From positions 17,105-81,104 of the forward strand of contig NZ_BAABHY010000013.1 in the NCBI RefSeq assembly GCF_039542345.1: DNA of 64,000 bases. Direction: 5' to 3'. Below, one piece after another: positions 34,660 to 42,705 of the stretch (within the stretch, counting starts at the first letter, position 1; each line of letters starts with the position of its first letter). Origin of the DNA: Orbus sasakiae (lineage in GTDB: Bacteria; Pseudomonadota; Gammaproteobacteria; Enterobacterales; Orbaceae). A program made the translations under genes and the position numbers. The notes below the pieces were generated by a model. The model saw nothing but the letters and a program-made list of their open reading frames with translations. It ran no database searches and was not told where the DNA came from.

Positions 34660-35468
34660 ATCCTGTATTAAAAGTACGTAACTTATCTAAACGCTTTAAA
34701 ATTCCGAAGGGATTGTTTGGACATATTAGTATTGATGCAGTAAAGCCATTGTCCTTTTCGCTCAATGAAGGTAAAACGCTCGCGATTATAGGTAAAAACG
34801 GTTCAGGTAAATCAACGTTGGCTAAAATGTTAGTCGGTATGATTAGCCCAGATGCTGGCGATATTTGGGTTGAAGACCAAAAATTGGAATACGGTGATTA
34901 CCAAACCCGCTGTAAATTAATTAGAATGATTTTCCAAAATGTCGATAGCTCATTTGATCCACGCTTAAAAATTGGCAAGATATTGGATATCCCATTAAAA
35001 CAAAATACCAAATTGTCGGCAAACCAACGTGAACAGCTAATTTATGAGGTACTCAAACAAGTCGGTTTATCGGCTGAACATGCTTCCTATTATCCATCGG
35101 TCATGGCCGCAGGGCAAAAGCAGCGGGTTGCTTTAGCTCGGGCTCTCATCTTACAACCAAAAGTTATTATTTTTGATGAGGCCCTGACCGCGCTTGATAT
35201 TTCAATGCGTTCGCAAATTATAAACTTGATGTTGTCATTGCAAGAAGAACAAAAATTATCTTATGTTTATGTCACGCAAGATATTGGTATGATGAAGCAT
35301 ATTAGTGATCAAATTCTTGTGATGCATAATGGTGAAGTCGTTGAAAGTGGTAATACTGCTGAGGTACTCGCTTCACCACTGAGTGATATTACTCAAAAAT
35401 TAGTTCAAAGCTATTTTGGTGAAGCATTAACAGCGGACACGTGGCGCACTGACACCCGTTTTAATTAA
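34656..35468 (+). CDS. sapF: ABC transporter ATPase SapF
   Basis: A 270-residue ATPase. Walker A is GKNGSGKST, the signature is MAAGQKQRVALARAL and Walker B is VIIFDEALTALD. The switch residue is Gln (YVTQDIG) instead of His, as in E. coli SapF. It overlaps sapD by four bases and ends the operon. The C-terminus SYFGEALTADTWRTD is diagnostic. Confidence 0.94.
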   Translation: MNPVLKVRNLSKRFKIPKGLFGHISIDAVKPLSFSLNEGKTLAIIGKNGSGKSTLAKMLVGMISPDAGDIWVEDQKLEYGDYQTRCKLIRMIFQNVDSSFDPRLKIGKILDIPLKQNTKLSANQREQLIYEVLKQVGLSAEHASYYPSVMAAGQKQRVALARALILQPKVIIFDEALTALDISMRSQIINLMLSLQEEQKLSYVYVTQDIGMMKHISDQILVMHNGEVVESGNTAEVLASPLSDITQKLVQSYFGEALTADTWRTDTRFN

Positions 35469-35799
35469 TCAACTTTTTTTTTAAATGCTATGTTGGTTGT
35501 GCCAATCTTATGACGATTTTCGTTAAATAAATTCTCATTAAGAATAGCACCAGCCTGATATTTTACGCTTTCTTATCATTAAATTTCGTTTACTTGATCA
35601 ATTTTTTACCTTTCAATCACATTTTTATAATTTTACCTATATCAATTCTACCAATAAAAATAGATTTAAATCAGGCAGTCATGTGTAATAAAAGACAATT
35701 ACCATCGGTATTTCGCGACAAAACCCCACACTTTAATGTTGAATATGCACACTTTAATGGATAATATACACCGTAAAAATAACGATATAAGGAAAAACG
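35469..35799 (+). promoter_or_regulatory. Intergenic region with 12-bp direct repeat before the Pal-like gene
   Basis: The 331 bases contain no gene. A T-rich tract follows sapF. CACACTTTAATG occurs at 35727-35738 and again at 35748-35759, exactly 21 bp apart, two helical turns. The second copy ends 40 bases before the Pal-like start and probably overlaps its promoter, so the pair is a candidate activator or repressor site. Confidence 0.5.
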
Positions 35800-36297
35800 A
35801 TGCAATTATCAAAAATAACAAAATGCTTACTTGTTGTCATTCCATGTTTAGCGTTTGTGGCTGATGCAACAGATAATAATGCTAAAATCGTCGTAAATAA
35901 TCCTACGTTTTTAACAACCACTCCTCATACCAATTATATTACCGATAATAATGCTTACAGCGCGATTCAAAATCACCAAAATAAAGTTTATTTTGATTTT
36001 GATAAATCGATAATCAAGCAAAATTTCGCCACCATTTTAGATAAACATGCGAAGTATCTACTAGCACACCCATCATTCAACATTATGGTTGAAGGGCATG
36101 CTGATGAGCGTGGAACATCAGCCTATAATTTTGGATTAGGGGAAAGACGAGCCCAAGCAATCAAGGACTATTTAGTGCAAAAGGGTGTCGCTTCATCACA
36201 AATTTATACCGTTTCGTATGGTAAAGAAAAACCTGCTGTGTTTGGTCATGATGCTCAGTCATATGCTCAAAACCGTCGCTCGGTCATTATTTATTAA
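35800..36297 (+). CDS. Pal-like OmpA-domain periplasmic protein without lipobox
   Basis: A 165-residue secreted protein. The N-terminus MQLSKITKCLLVVIPCLAFVA is a signal peptide, but no proper lipobox is present (the Cys at 16 follows Ile-Pro). After about 60 residues of Asn/Thr-rich linker comes an OmpA/Pal peptidoglycan-binding domain: VYFDFDKS, VEGHADERGTSAYNFGLGERRA and SYAQNRRSVIIY. True Pal is a lipoprotein encoded beside tolB, so this is probably a paralogue. It is close to the tad locus, but 612 bases and a separate promoter intervene. Confidence 0.85.
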   Translation: MQLSKITKCLLVVIPCLAFVADATDNNAKIVVNNPTFLTTTPHTNYITDNNAYSAIQNHQNKVYFDFDKSIIKQNFATILDKHAKYLLAHPSFNIMVEGHADERGTSAYNFGLGERRAQAIKDYLVQKGVASSQIYTVSYGKEKPAVFGHDAQSYAQNRRSVIIY

Positions 36298-36818
36298 TAC
36301 GCTACTATTTTTTAATTAAAACCAGATCAATGAAAACTAATGATCATATTTGTTTTTTTGCTTCTATTATTTAAGCAATGATCCAAATGATATTAGTACC
36401 TAATTTACTCGTTACCCAATGCGTCAATGGAAATGCGTTGTTTATACATCATTCAGCAATAGTGCTCAGTTGGAAATGGATTAGTTAATGAATATTAATC
36501 TGACGTTCAACATGTGAATTGCTGATGTGTAATTACCCCATCAACTGCAGATGACAAAAATTAAGCAAAACAACTAAAAGGAATTAGATATCAATTTAAC
36601 ATTACTATGCTATTAATTTTTTAATAATTTCTTATAATTTTATTTATATTTAACTTATAAGATCATGGTAATTATCAATATTTCATTCTTAATACATTTA
36701 TATGGACCTCATACATAGAATGTATTTTTGAGACTAACTAATTATTTAATAATTATTTGTTGGTAATAACAAGAATTGTTGTCACCACTTTTGATAGCCT
36801 TTGACTATCATAAATAAG
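36298..36818. other. Non-coding region before the tad locus
   Basis: About 520 very AT-rich bases with no gene that I can support. AATACAT (near 36690) recurs inverted as ATGTATT (near 36720). GATAGcctttgaCTATC lies about 20 bases before the flp promoter palindrome. It may hold further regulator sites for the pilus operon. Confidence 0.4.
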
Positions 36819-36851
36819 TACATTGATCTGTTTAACAGATCAATGTATAAT
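36819..36851 (+). promoter_or_regulatory. tad operon promoter inside a perfect palindrome
   Basis: TACATTGATCTG (36819-36830) and CAGATCAATGTA (36836-36847) form a perfect 12-bp inverted repeat with a 5-base centre. The same bases contain TTGATC (36823-36828), a 17-base spacer and a consensus TATAAT (36846-36851). A regulator bound to the palindrome would occlude the -35 and spacer. The start would be near 36858, about 50 bases before flp1. Confidence 0.7.
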
Positions 36852-36909
36852 AAAAAAGGTTTGTAAAAAAATTACAAATTAAATCAAAAAAAATATAAGG
36901 AGAAAACTG

Positions 36910-37116
36910 ATGAAATTAACAACAAAAGTAAGATCGTTTTTAGGTAAGTTTGTAAAAAACCAACAAGGTGTAACGGCAATTGAGTATGCCATTGTAGCAG
37001 CAGGGGTTGCCGCAGTTGTACTTGTTATTTTTAACAAAGACTCAGGACCTGTTTTTGAAATGTTAACGGGTGTATTTAACGCTTTAAAAACCAAATTAAC
37101 TGGCATCATTGGTTAA
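36910..37116 (+). CDS. flp: Flp pilin 1
   Basis: A 68-residue prepilin of the Flp type IVb family. A basic leader ends in Gly (KNQQG) and is followed by VTAIEYAIVAAGVAAVVLVIF, with the cleavage-proximal Glu and Tyr required for processing by TadV. The short C-terminal part is amphipathic. It has a strong AAGGAG ribosome site. It is the probable major subunit, first in the operon behind a near-consensus promoter. Confidence 0.96.
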   Translation: MKLTTKVRSFLGKFVKNQQGVTAIEYAIVAAGVAAVVLVIFNKDSGPVFEMLTGVFNALKTKLTGIIG

Positions 37117-37145
37117 TTACTATAATTTTAAGCAACATTTTATAG

Positions 37146-37352
37146 GTGAAGCGTTTGAATTTTTTCTTAAAAATTAAATTATTTTCCATTAAATTTATAA
37201 AAAATAAGCAAGGTTCAAATGCTGTTGAGTATGCCATTATAAGCGCCAGTATCGCAGCAATAATACTGGTGATTTTTAAAAGCGAGAGTGGCAACTCTAT
37301 CTATGATCTGCTATCGAGTGTATTTGAAACAATCAAAAGTAAAATACATTAA
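37146..37352 (+). CDS. Flp pilin 2
   Basis: A second Flp-type prepilin of about 65-68 residues. The basic leader ends KNKQG, followed by SNAVEYAIISASIAAIILVIF, with the same Glu-Tyr pair. It differs enough from pilin 1 to be a minor or alternative subunit. The start is uncertain: a GTG at 37146 begins the open frame, but AGGTGAAG then sits correctly for a TTG at 37155. A weak start may keep its level low. Confidence 0.88.
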   Translation: MKRLNFFLKIKLFSIKFIKNKQGSNAVEYAIISASIAAIILVIFKSESGNSIYDLLSSVFETIKSKIH

Positions 37353-37363
37353 TCATAAATAAT

Positions 37364-37390
37364 AAAGCTACTAGCAGATCAGTAGCTTTT
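37364..37390 (+). terminator. Stem-loop between pilin and assembly genes
   Basis: AAAGCTACT (37364-37372) pairs perfectly with AGTAGCTTT (37381-37389) around an 8-base loop. Only a short T run follows. It is a likely partial terminator or mRNA stabiliser giving more pilin than assembly-protein mRNA. Confidence 0.6.
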
Positions 37391-37419
37391 AAATAAAAAC
37401 AATATGATAACGAGATATT

Positions 37420-38727
37420 ATGCTTGATGAACGATTTAAATTTTCTCAAGAATGGGGCAAAATTCGCGATTTAGTTTTTCAAACACTGAATCTTGATCTT
37501 ATTGAAGAATTAAAAAATGATCCTAACCGAATTCAACGAGAAATTCAGACAATAATTAGAGATATCATCAATTCAGGCAATGCATATATTACAACGGATG
37601 AATCGGTTGTTTTGGCAAACATGATATGTGATGAAATTATTGGTTATGGCCCAATCGATTCATTGATGAAAGATGAGACCGTTAATGATATTTTAGTTAA
37701 TGGCCCGTATAGTATTTACGTTGAACGCGCTGGTGTTTTAAGTAAAACCAACAAATTTTTTATTAATGATCGTCAACTGATTGATATTGCAAGGCGCCTT
37801 GTCAATAAAATTGGCAAAAATATTGATGAATCCCATCCCTTAGTTGATTCACGAATGCCTGATGGTAGCCGATTAAATGTCGTTATTCCACCCATTGCAA
37901 TTGATGGCGCATCGTTATCGATCCGTAAATTTGGTAAAGGAAGCCGTACGTTCCACGATTTAATTCAATTCGGATCATTGAATGAAGATATGGCAAATTT
38001 CCTCGTTATTGCCGCTCGCTGCAGAATGAATATTATTATTTCAGGGGGTACTGGTGCAGGTAAAACCACCCTACTTAATGCTCTATCACAATTTATAGGC
38101 GAAACGGAACGAACGATCACCTTAGAGGATGCCGCCGAATTACGATTACAACAAGATCATGTTGTAAGAATGGAAACCCGAGTCGGTGGTGAGGATGGTC
38201 GAGGCCAGGTCACAATGCGTAATCTCTTAATTAATGCATTACGAATGCGTCCAGATCGTATCATTTTAGGTGAGTGCCGTGGTGAAGAAGCATTCGAAAT
38301 GTTACAAGCCATGAATACCGGACATAATGGCTCTATGTCAACCTTACATGCGAATACCGCAAAAGATGCCTTATCCCGTTTAGAAAGTATGATTATTATG
38401 GCTCAGGCTGAACTGCCTCTTGTTGCCATTCGACGTTATATTAGCTCTTCAGTAAATTTTGTGATTCAGATATCTCGTTTACCGGATGGTCAACGTAAGA
38501 TAACCAGTATTACCGAAATCGTGGGTTTAGAATCAGACAATGTTGTGACCCAAGATGTTTTTAAATTTCATATCAATGATGAAAGAGATGAGCAAGGAAA
38601 GCTGCAAGGTAAATTTGTTTGCAATGGTCTGATCAAACGTTCAGCTCTGTACGAAGGTGCACAATATTATGGCATGGCAGATGTCCTTGAAAAGTTGATG
38701 TTAAAAGCTGGAGGAATTTCAGTATGA
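37420..38727 (+). CDS. tadA: Tad secretion ATPase TadA/CpaF
   Basis: A 435-residue hexameric secretion ATPase of the VirB11/PulE superfamily that powers Flp pilus assembly. It has an N-terminal helical domain, then VNDILVNGP typical of CpaF, Walker A GGTGAGKTT (209-217), an Asp box with TLEDAAELRL, Walker B MRPDRIILGECRG and the His box STLHANTAKDALSR. It overlaps tadB by four bases. In the classical tad order this gene comes after tadZ; here it directly follows the pilins. Confidence 0.96.
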   Translation: MLDERFKFSQEWGKIRDLVFQTLNLDLIEELKNDPNRIQREIQTIIRDIINSGNAYITTDESVVLANMICDEIIGYGPIDSLMKDETVNDILVNGPYSIYVERAGVLSKTNKFFINDRQLIDIARRLVNKIGKNIDESHPLVDSRMPDGSRLNVVIPPIAIDGASLSIRKFGKGSRTFHDLIQFGSLNEDMANFLVIAARCRMNIIISGGTGAGKTTLLNALSQFIGETERTITLEDAAELRLQQDHVVRMETRVGGEDGRGQVTMRNLLINALRMRPDRIILGECRGEEAFEMLQAMNTGHNGSMSTLHANTAKDALSRLESMIIMAQAELPLVAIRRYISSSVNFVIQISRLPDGQRKITSITEIVGLESDNVVTQDVFKFHINDERDEQGKLQGKFVCNGLIKRSALYEGAQYYGMADVLEKLMLKAGGISV

Positions 38728-39650
38728 TTTTAGTGCTTGCTATTGCGCTCATATTTGCTGCATTCATCAATATTTTAGCCTTACGTAGACGGACAAAACG
38801 GTTACAAATTTTTGATAAAATTGAAACCAAAAATCTTTCCTTGTCCGCGCTTGTTGAAAGTCAATTAGCCCAACAAAAACAGACATTTTGGCAAAAAATG
38901 GTGTTTGATACAAAGCAAACCATCAAATCATATTTTAATCTATTAATGATTGGCCAATCCAAAGTGACATTATGTGGTTATCTCTTTGTGGGTATCGCCG
39001 CAGGGATGATTTTTAATAATTATTATATTGGTATAAATCGTTATCTCGCTATAGTTCTTAGCTTTGCAATATCCATCCTTGCAATTCTTTATATTAAAAA
39101 ACGCAAATTGGCCAAAGAGTTTTACGAGACATTTCCTGAAGCACTCGGGACCATTGCAGGCGTCGTATCTTCTGGTTATGCCATCACCACCTCGTTTAAA
39201 ACATGTGGTGATTCAATCAGTGGTGTCGTCGGGAGTACAATGAAAGAGATACATAACCGTATGGAAGTGGGTGAAAGTATTGAAAGTGTTCTACTTTCAT
39301 CATATCGGCAACTACCATTTCAGGAATATTATTTTTTTATTTTAACGGTTATGGTTAACCTTGATAGTGGTGGTGAACTCAAAGAAGTGCTCAATCGTTT
39401 GTCTAAAATGCTGACAAACAACCGAATTTTAAATAAAACACGAGACAGTAAAACGGCTGAGCTACGAATGACGATGATCATCTTAGCGTGTATTCCTTTT
39501 GGTTTTATTCTACTGCTAAAAGTCTCTTCACCCATGCATTATGACTATCTCGTTGGAACCACTGTCGGTCACTATATTCTGTATTACGTTGTCAGTAGTG
39601 TCGCCATCGGTATCTTTTTCATTAAGAACATGATTAGTAAGATTATTTAA
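38724..39650 (+). CDS. tadB: Tad platform membrane protein TadB
   Basis: A 308-residue type II secretion F-domain protein. A first transmembrane helix at the very N-terminus, two further helices around 75-130 and two C-terminal helices flank a cytoplasmic domain with YETFPEALGTIAGVVSSGYAITTS and DSGGELKEVLNRLSKMLTNN. With TadC it forms the inner-membrane platform on which TadA acts. Confidence 0.92.
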   Translation: MILVLAIALIFAAFINILALRRRTKRLQIFDKIETKNLSLSALVESQLAQQKQTFWQKMVFDTKQTIKSYFNLLMIGQSKVTLCGYLFVGIAAGMIFNNYYIGINRYLAIVLSFAISILAILYIKKRKLAKEFYETFPEALGTIAGVVSSGYAITTSFKTCGDSISGVVGSTMKEIHNRMEVGESIESVLLSSYRQLPFQEYYFFILTVMVNLDSGGELKEVLNRLSKMLTNNRILNKTRDSKTAELRMTMIILACIPFGFILLLKVSSPMHYDYLVGTTVGHYILYYVVSSVAIGIFFIKNMISKII

Positions 39651-39653
39651 ACT

Positions 39654-40529
39654 ATGAATAACGTATTGAATATACTCATTCCTATCATTTTAATCGTGAT
39701 TTCGAGTAAAGAAATCATCAGTTCTTATGCTTCATACCGCCGAAAAGCAAAAATGTGCCTTTTTTTAAATGATGCAAATCCAGAAAAGAAAGTCCCTAAA
39801 AAGCATCTTAACCAAAAGCATGTCGCGTTTGAAAAAATTGTTGCTAAAAATAGTTTAACGGTCAACTTTTTGCGTCGTTTCCAAGAAGAGAGTATGTGGA
39901 AAATCTATGCGGTGATTATTGGATTTTCTTTATTTTATCTGTCGAACCAATTATTTTCTTTTATTACGGTAAATTCAAACACACTCATCATCATTTTGCT
40001 GTTTATTACTATCGCCGTCATTATTTTACCTGATCGTATTGTTAAAAGACAAACCGAACGAAAAATTCGTCATATTTCGCGAGACTTACCCTTAATTATT
40101 GACATGATGGCGATCATGGTTAAATCCGGTATGACGGTTGAGAATGGCTTTAGATATTTAAGCGGTAAAGTCAAAGTCATCAATAATGATGTCGCTACCA
40201 TTTTAGAAAGAGCGTGTTTGATGATGGATGTCAATGGCATCGAACAGGCAATTGATTTAATTCACCGGGAAGTGCCCTGTAAAGAAGTTAGGATGTTTTG
40301 TGTTACGTTAAGACGAAGTATTAGTTATGGTAACTCAATTTATGATGCTCTACTTGAATTGTCTGCTGAAATTCGTGAGTTACAAAAATTGAGTACAGAG
40401 GAGAAAATTGCGGCTATTTCCGCCAAGATGACATTACCCATGATGGGATTTATTTTAGTTCCCGTGCTTGTCATTGTCGCAGGTCCAGTTGTAATGAATA
40501 TCGTATCAATGTTAAGTAAAGGAATATAG
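39654..40529 (+). CDS. tadC: Tad platform membrane protein TadC
   Basis: A 291-residue second F-domain protein. It has the same layout as TadB, with hydrophobic segments at about 80-120 and 262-285 and the block LPLIIDMMAIMVKSGMTVENGF typical of TadC. It starts three bases after the tadB stop. Confidence 0.92.
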   Translation: MNNVLNILIPIILIVISSKEIISSYASYRRKAKMCLFLNDANPEKKVPKKHLNQKHVAFEKIVAKNSLTVNFLRRFQEESMWKIYAVIIGFSLFYLSNQLFSFITVNSNTLIIILLFITIAVIILPDRIVKRQTERKIRHISRDLPLIIDMMAIMVKSGMTVENGFRYLSGKVKVINNDVATILERACLMMDVNGIEQAIDLIHREVPCKEVRMFCVTLRRSISYGNSIYDALLELSAEIRELQKLSTEEKIAAISAKMTLPMMGFILVPVLVIVAGPVVMNIVSMLSKGI

Positions 40530-40534
40530 AGACA

Positions 40535-41806
40535 ATGAACCATTTTTCAACATACAGTCATGTGCGGCTATACGTTATCGCTATTTGCTCGCTGCTATTT
40601 TTGATAACCGGATGCCAAAACAATACATTAAAATACAGTTTAGATGAGCAGCAAAAAATTTATATTCATGAAACAACAAAGAATTACAGCGGTCTCATCG
40701 AACTTTATAAAACGCGCTTAAAACAAAATGATACCGAGCTCACGCGATATAAACTTGCACAGGCTTATTACCTGTCCAATGACTTTGACAGTGCTAAACG
40801 CGTTTTAAAACCGATCATAAGCACCTCCCGCGATGACCATACATTAGTTTTATATGGCCGAGTGGAAGCTAAACTCGGTCAATATCAACAAGCACTTGTT
40901 CATTTAGAGCAAGCATTAACCATTAATCCTAAAAATGGTGAAGGCTATAATTTAAAAGGTATCGTGCTAATTAAGATGAAACAATATGATGCAGCGCGTT
41001 ATGCTTTCATTCAAGCGAGAGACACGTTTTATGACGAAAATAAAGTTATCAATAATTTAGCCATGCTATCAATCTTAAACCAAGAATATGCTCAAGCTTA
41101 TAAACAACTTAATGTCTTATATAATAAAGGGTACCGTAATCGCGCGTTATTACATAATATCCTTTATACCCTTGTTAAACTTGATCATGAACAACTTGCA
41201 AAAACCTTTTGTATTGAGCATAAATTATCGCAAAATCCGACCATTTTGATTCAAGAATTAAAACAAATTGAACCGATCAATACCATCAAGTTTAACGAAA
41301 TCGTTCCTGAACAAGAAAAAAATCAAAAACAATTTAGCTTCGAAAAAATTGCAGAACAGCAAAAACAGCTTACAGCAAATCCGAAAACAGCACAAAAACC
41401 AATCATTGTACCCAAAGCGGTTACTAAAAATTCCGTTGCAAAAACACAATCGACGATTGTCGCGGTGCGTTCTGGTGAACATCCAACCTTTAGCCGAATT
41501 ACATTAGAAACAACGCATAAACTCGATAAAAGTCATTATTTGATCGAGCAATTATCACCAACCAAATTCAGGGTAACCCTTTATGACGTAACCTTACCAG
41601 CTGGTGGGATCAACTATGTCAAGAATCGAATTTCAAACAGTAATCGCGATTTTTTACAGGTGAATACAACGCTGACAGCAGAAAAGACATTAGTCATCGA
41701 TATTCAAACCAAACAAAATTCGATAGTAAAAGATTTTTATGCAGGTCTTAGCGCTAAACAGAAAGGTCACTGTTTTGCATTAGATTTTTACTCAATTAAT
41801 AAGTAA
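40535..41806 (+). CDS. tadD: TadD-like TPR lipoprotein with extra C-terminal beta domain
   Basis: A 423-residue lipoprotein. The signal peptide ends in LITGC, a clear lipobox. TPR repeats fill about 45-240 (LYKTRLKQND, YGRVEAKLGQYQQALVHLEQ, GYNLKGIVLIKMKQYDAARY). After a Gln/Lys-rich linker (about 255-310) the last 115 residues form an AMIN-like beta domain (FSRITLETTHKLDKSHY, VTLYDVTLPAGG). TadD proteins are usually TPR only, about 200-260 residues, so the added domain is unusual. It may anchor the secretin or bind peptidoglycan. Confidence 0.82.
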   Translation: MNHFSTYSHVRLYVIAICSLLFLITGCQNNTLKYSLDEQQKIYIHETTKNYSGLIELYKTRLKQNDTELTRYKLAQAYYLSNDFDSAKRVLKPIISTSRDDHTLVLYGRVEAKLGQYQQALVHLEQALTINPKNGEGYNLKGIVLIKMKQYDAARYAFIQARDTFYDENKVINNLAMLSILNQEYAQAYKQLNVLYNKGYRNRALLHNILYTLVKLDHEQLAKTFCIEHKLSQNPTILIQELKQIEPINTIKFNEIVPEQEKNQKQFSFEKIAEQQKQLTANPKTAQKPIIVPKAVTKNSVAKTQSTIVAVRSGEHPTFSRITLETTHKLDKSHYLIEQLSPTKFRVTLYDVTLPAGGINYVKNRISNSNRDFLQVNTTLTAEKTLVIDIQTKQNSIVKDFYAGLSAKQKGHCFALDFYSINK

Positions 41807-41848
41807 GAGTCAATGGAATGATAACGACAAAACATATTTGGAGCCTGC

Positions 41849-42703
41849 ATGAAAGATAAGAAATTAATTGTGTTATATATATTAATGCTCATTGTGGGGT
41901 TAGCGTTACTGTTTACTAAATCATCACCAACCCCACCCGTGGTTGAAAAGCCGGTTGAAACGAAAGTTATCGTCACTGAGCCACCAAAACCCAAAACTCA
42001 AATCGTCACTATTGCTGTCGCTAAAAAGGATATTAGCGAACGCACAATTTTTACAAAAGATGATTATTATTTTAAAACAACTGAAGTTGATGCTGACTCA
42101 GCAGAAAAATATATCAACAGTGCCAATGAAATTGATGCGTATGTCGCGAAACAGAACATTGCGGCAGATACGTTTATACAATATGACTTTATTGCCTCAC
42201 CATCATCGAGTGAATATATCGCCTTGTCTATCAAGGAAGGCGCTTATATGTTCCCTTTTGTGATAAGTCAAACGGATGCCTATCTATTAAAAAACCTTAG
42301 GAATGGTGATCTCGTTGATTTGTATGTGTTATATGGTGCAGAGACAGTCACCTCGCGAACTATTACCGAAGATAAATTTGTTTCACCGAGCCGAGATTTT
42401 ATTACCAACAGAATCAAACCGATCATTGTCGGTAAAAAAATTATTTTTATTGAACCCCATACTGAAGATAATCTCAAATCACGAGAAAAAACAGTCGGTG
42501 AAATTCAATTAGAGCTCTCAAATCAAGAAATAAAGTTACTTCGAACGTTAATGACTAACTCGACTGTAATGATGTACCCAAGCACATTTGAAGAAAATAT
42601 TGATGATGGATTGATTTTATTAAGCGACAAAGAGAGAACTTGGCCATTATCAGACAGAGATATTTTTTCGGGAACACAAATAAATAAGCTAAAAGGTAAT
42701 TAA
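41849..42703 (+). CDS. rcpC: Pilus assembly protein RcpC/CpaB
   Basis: A 284-residue protein with an N-terminal membrane anchor (VLYILMLIVGLALLF) and a Pro-rich linker. It is followed by a SAF domain (VAVAKKDISERTIFTKDDYYF, with AVAKKDI typical) and an RcpC-specific part (LRNGDLVDLYVLYG). It is periplasmic and partners the secretin. It has a GGAG ribosome site. Confidence 0.9.
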   Translation: MKDKKLIVLYILMLIVGLALLFTKSSPTPPVVEKPVETKVIVTEPPKPKTQIVTIAVAKKDISERTIFTKDDYYFKTTEVDADSAEKYINSANEIDAYVAKQNIAADTFIQYDFIASPSSSEYIALSIKEGAYMFPFVISQTDAYLLKNLRNGDLVDLYVLYGAETVTSRTITEDKFVSPSRDFITNRIKPIIVGKKIIFIEPHTEDNLKSREKTVGEIQLELSNQEIKLLRTLMTNSTVMMYPSTFEENIDDGLILLSDKERTWPLSDRDIFSGTQINKLKGN

Positions 42704-42705
42704 CC

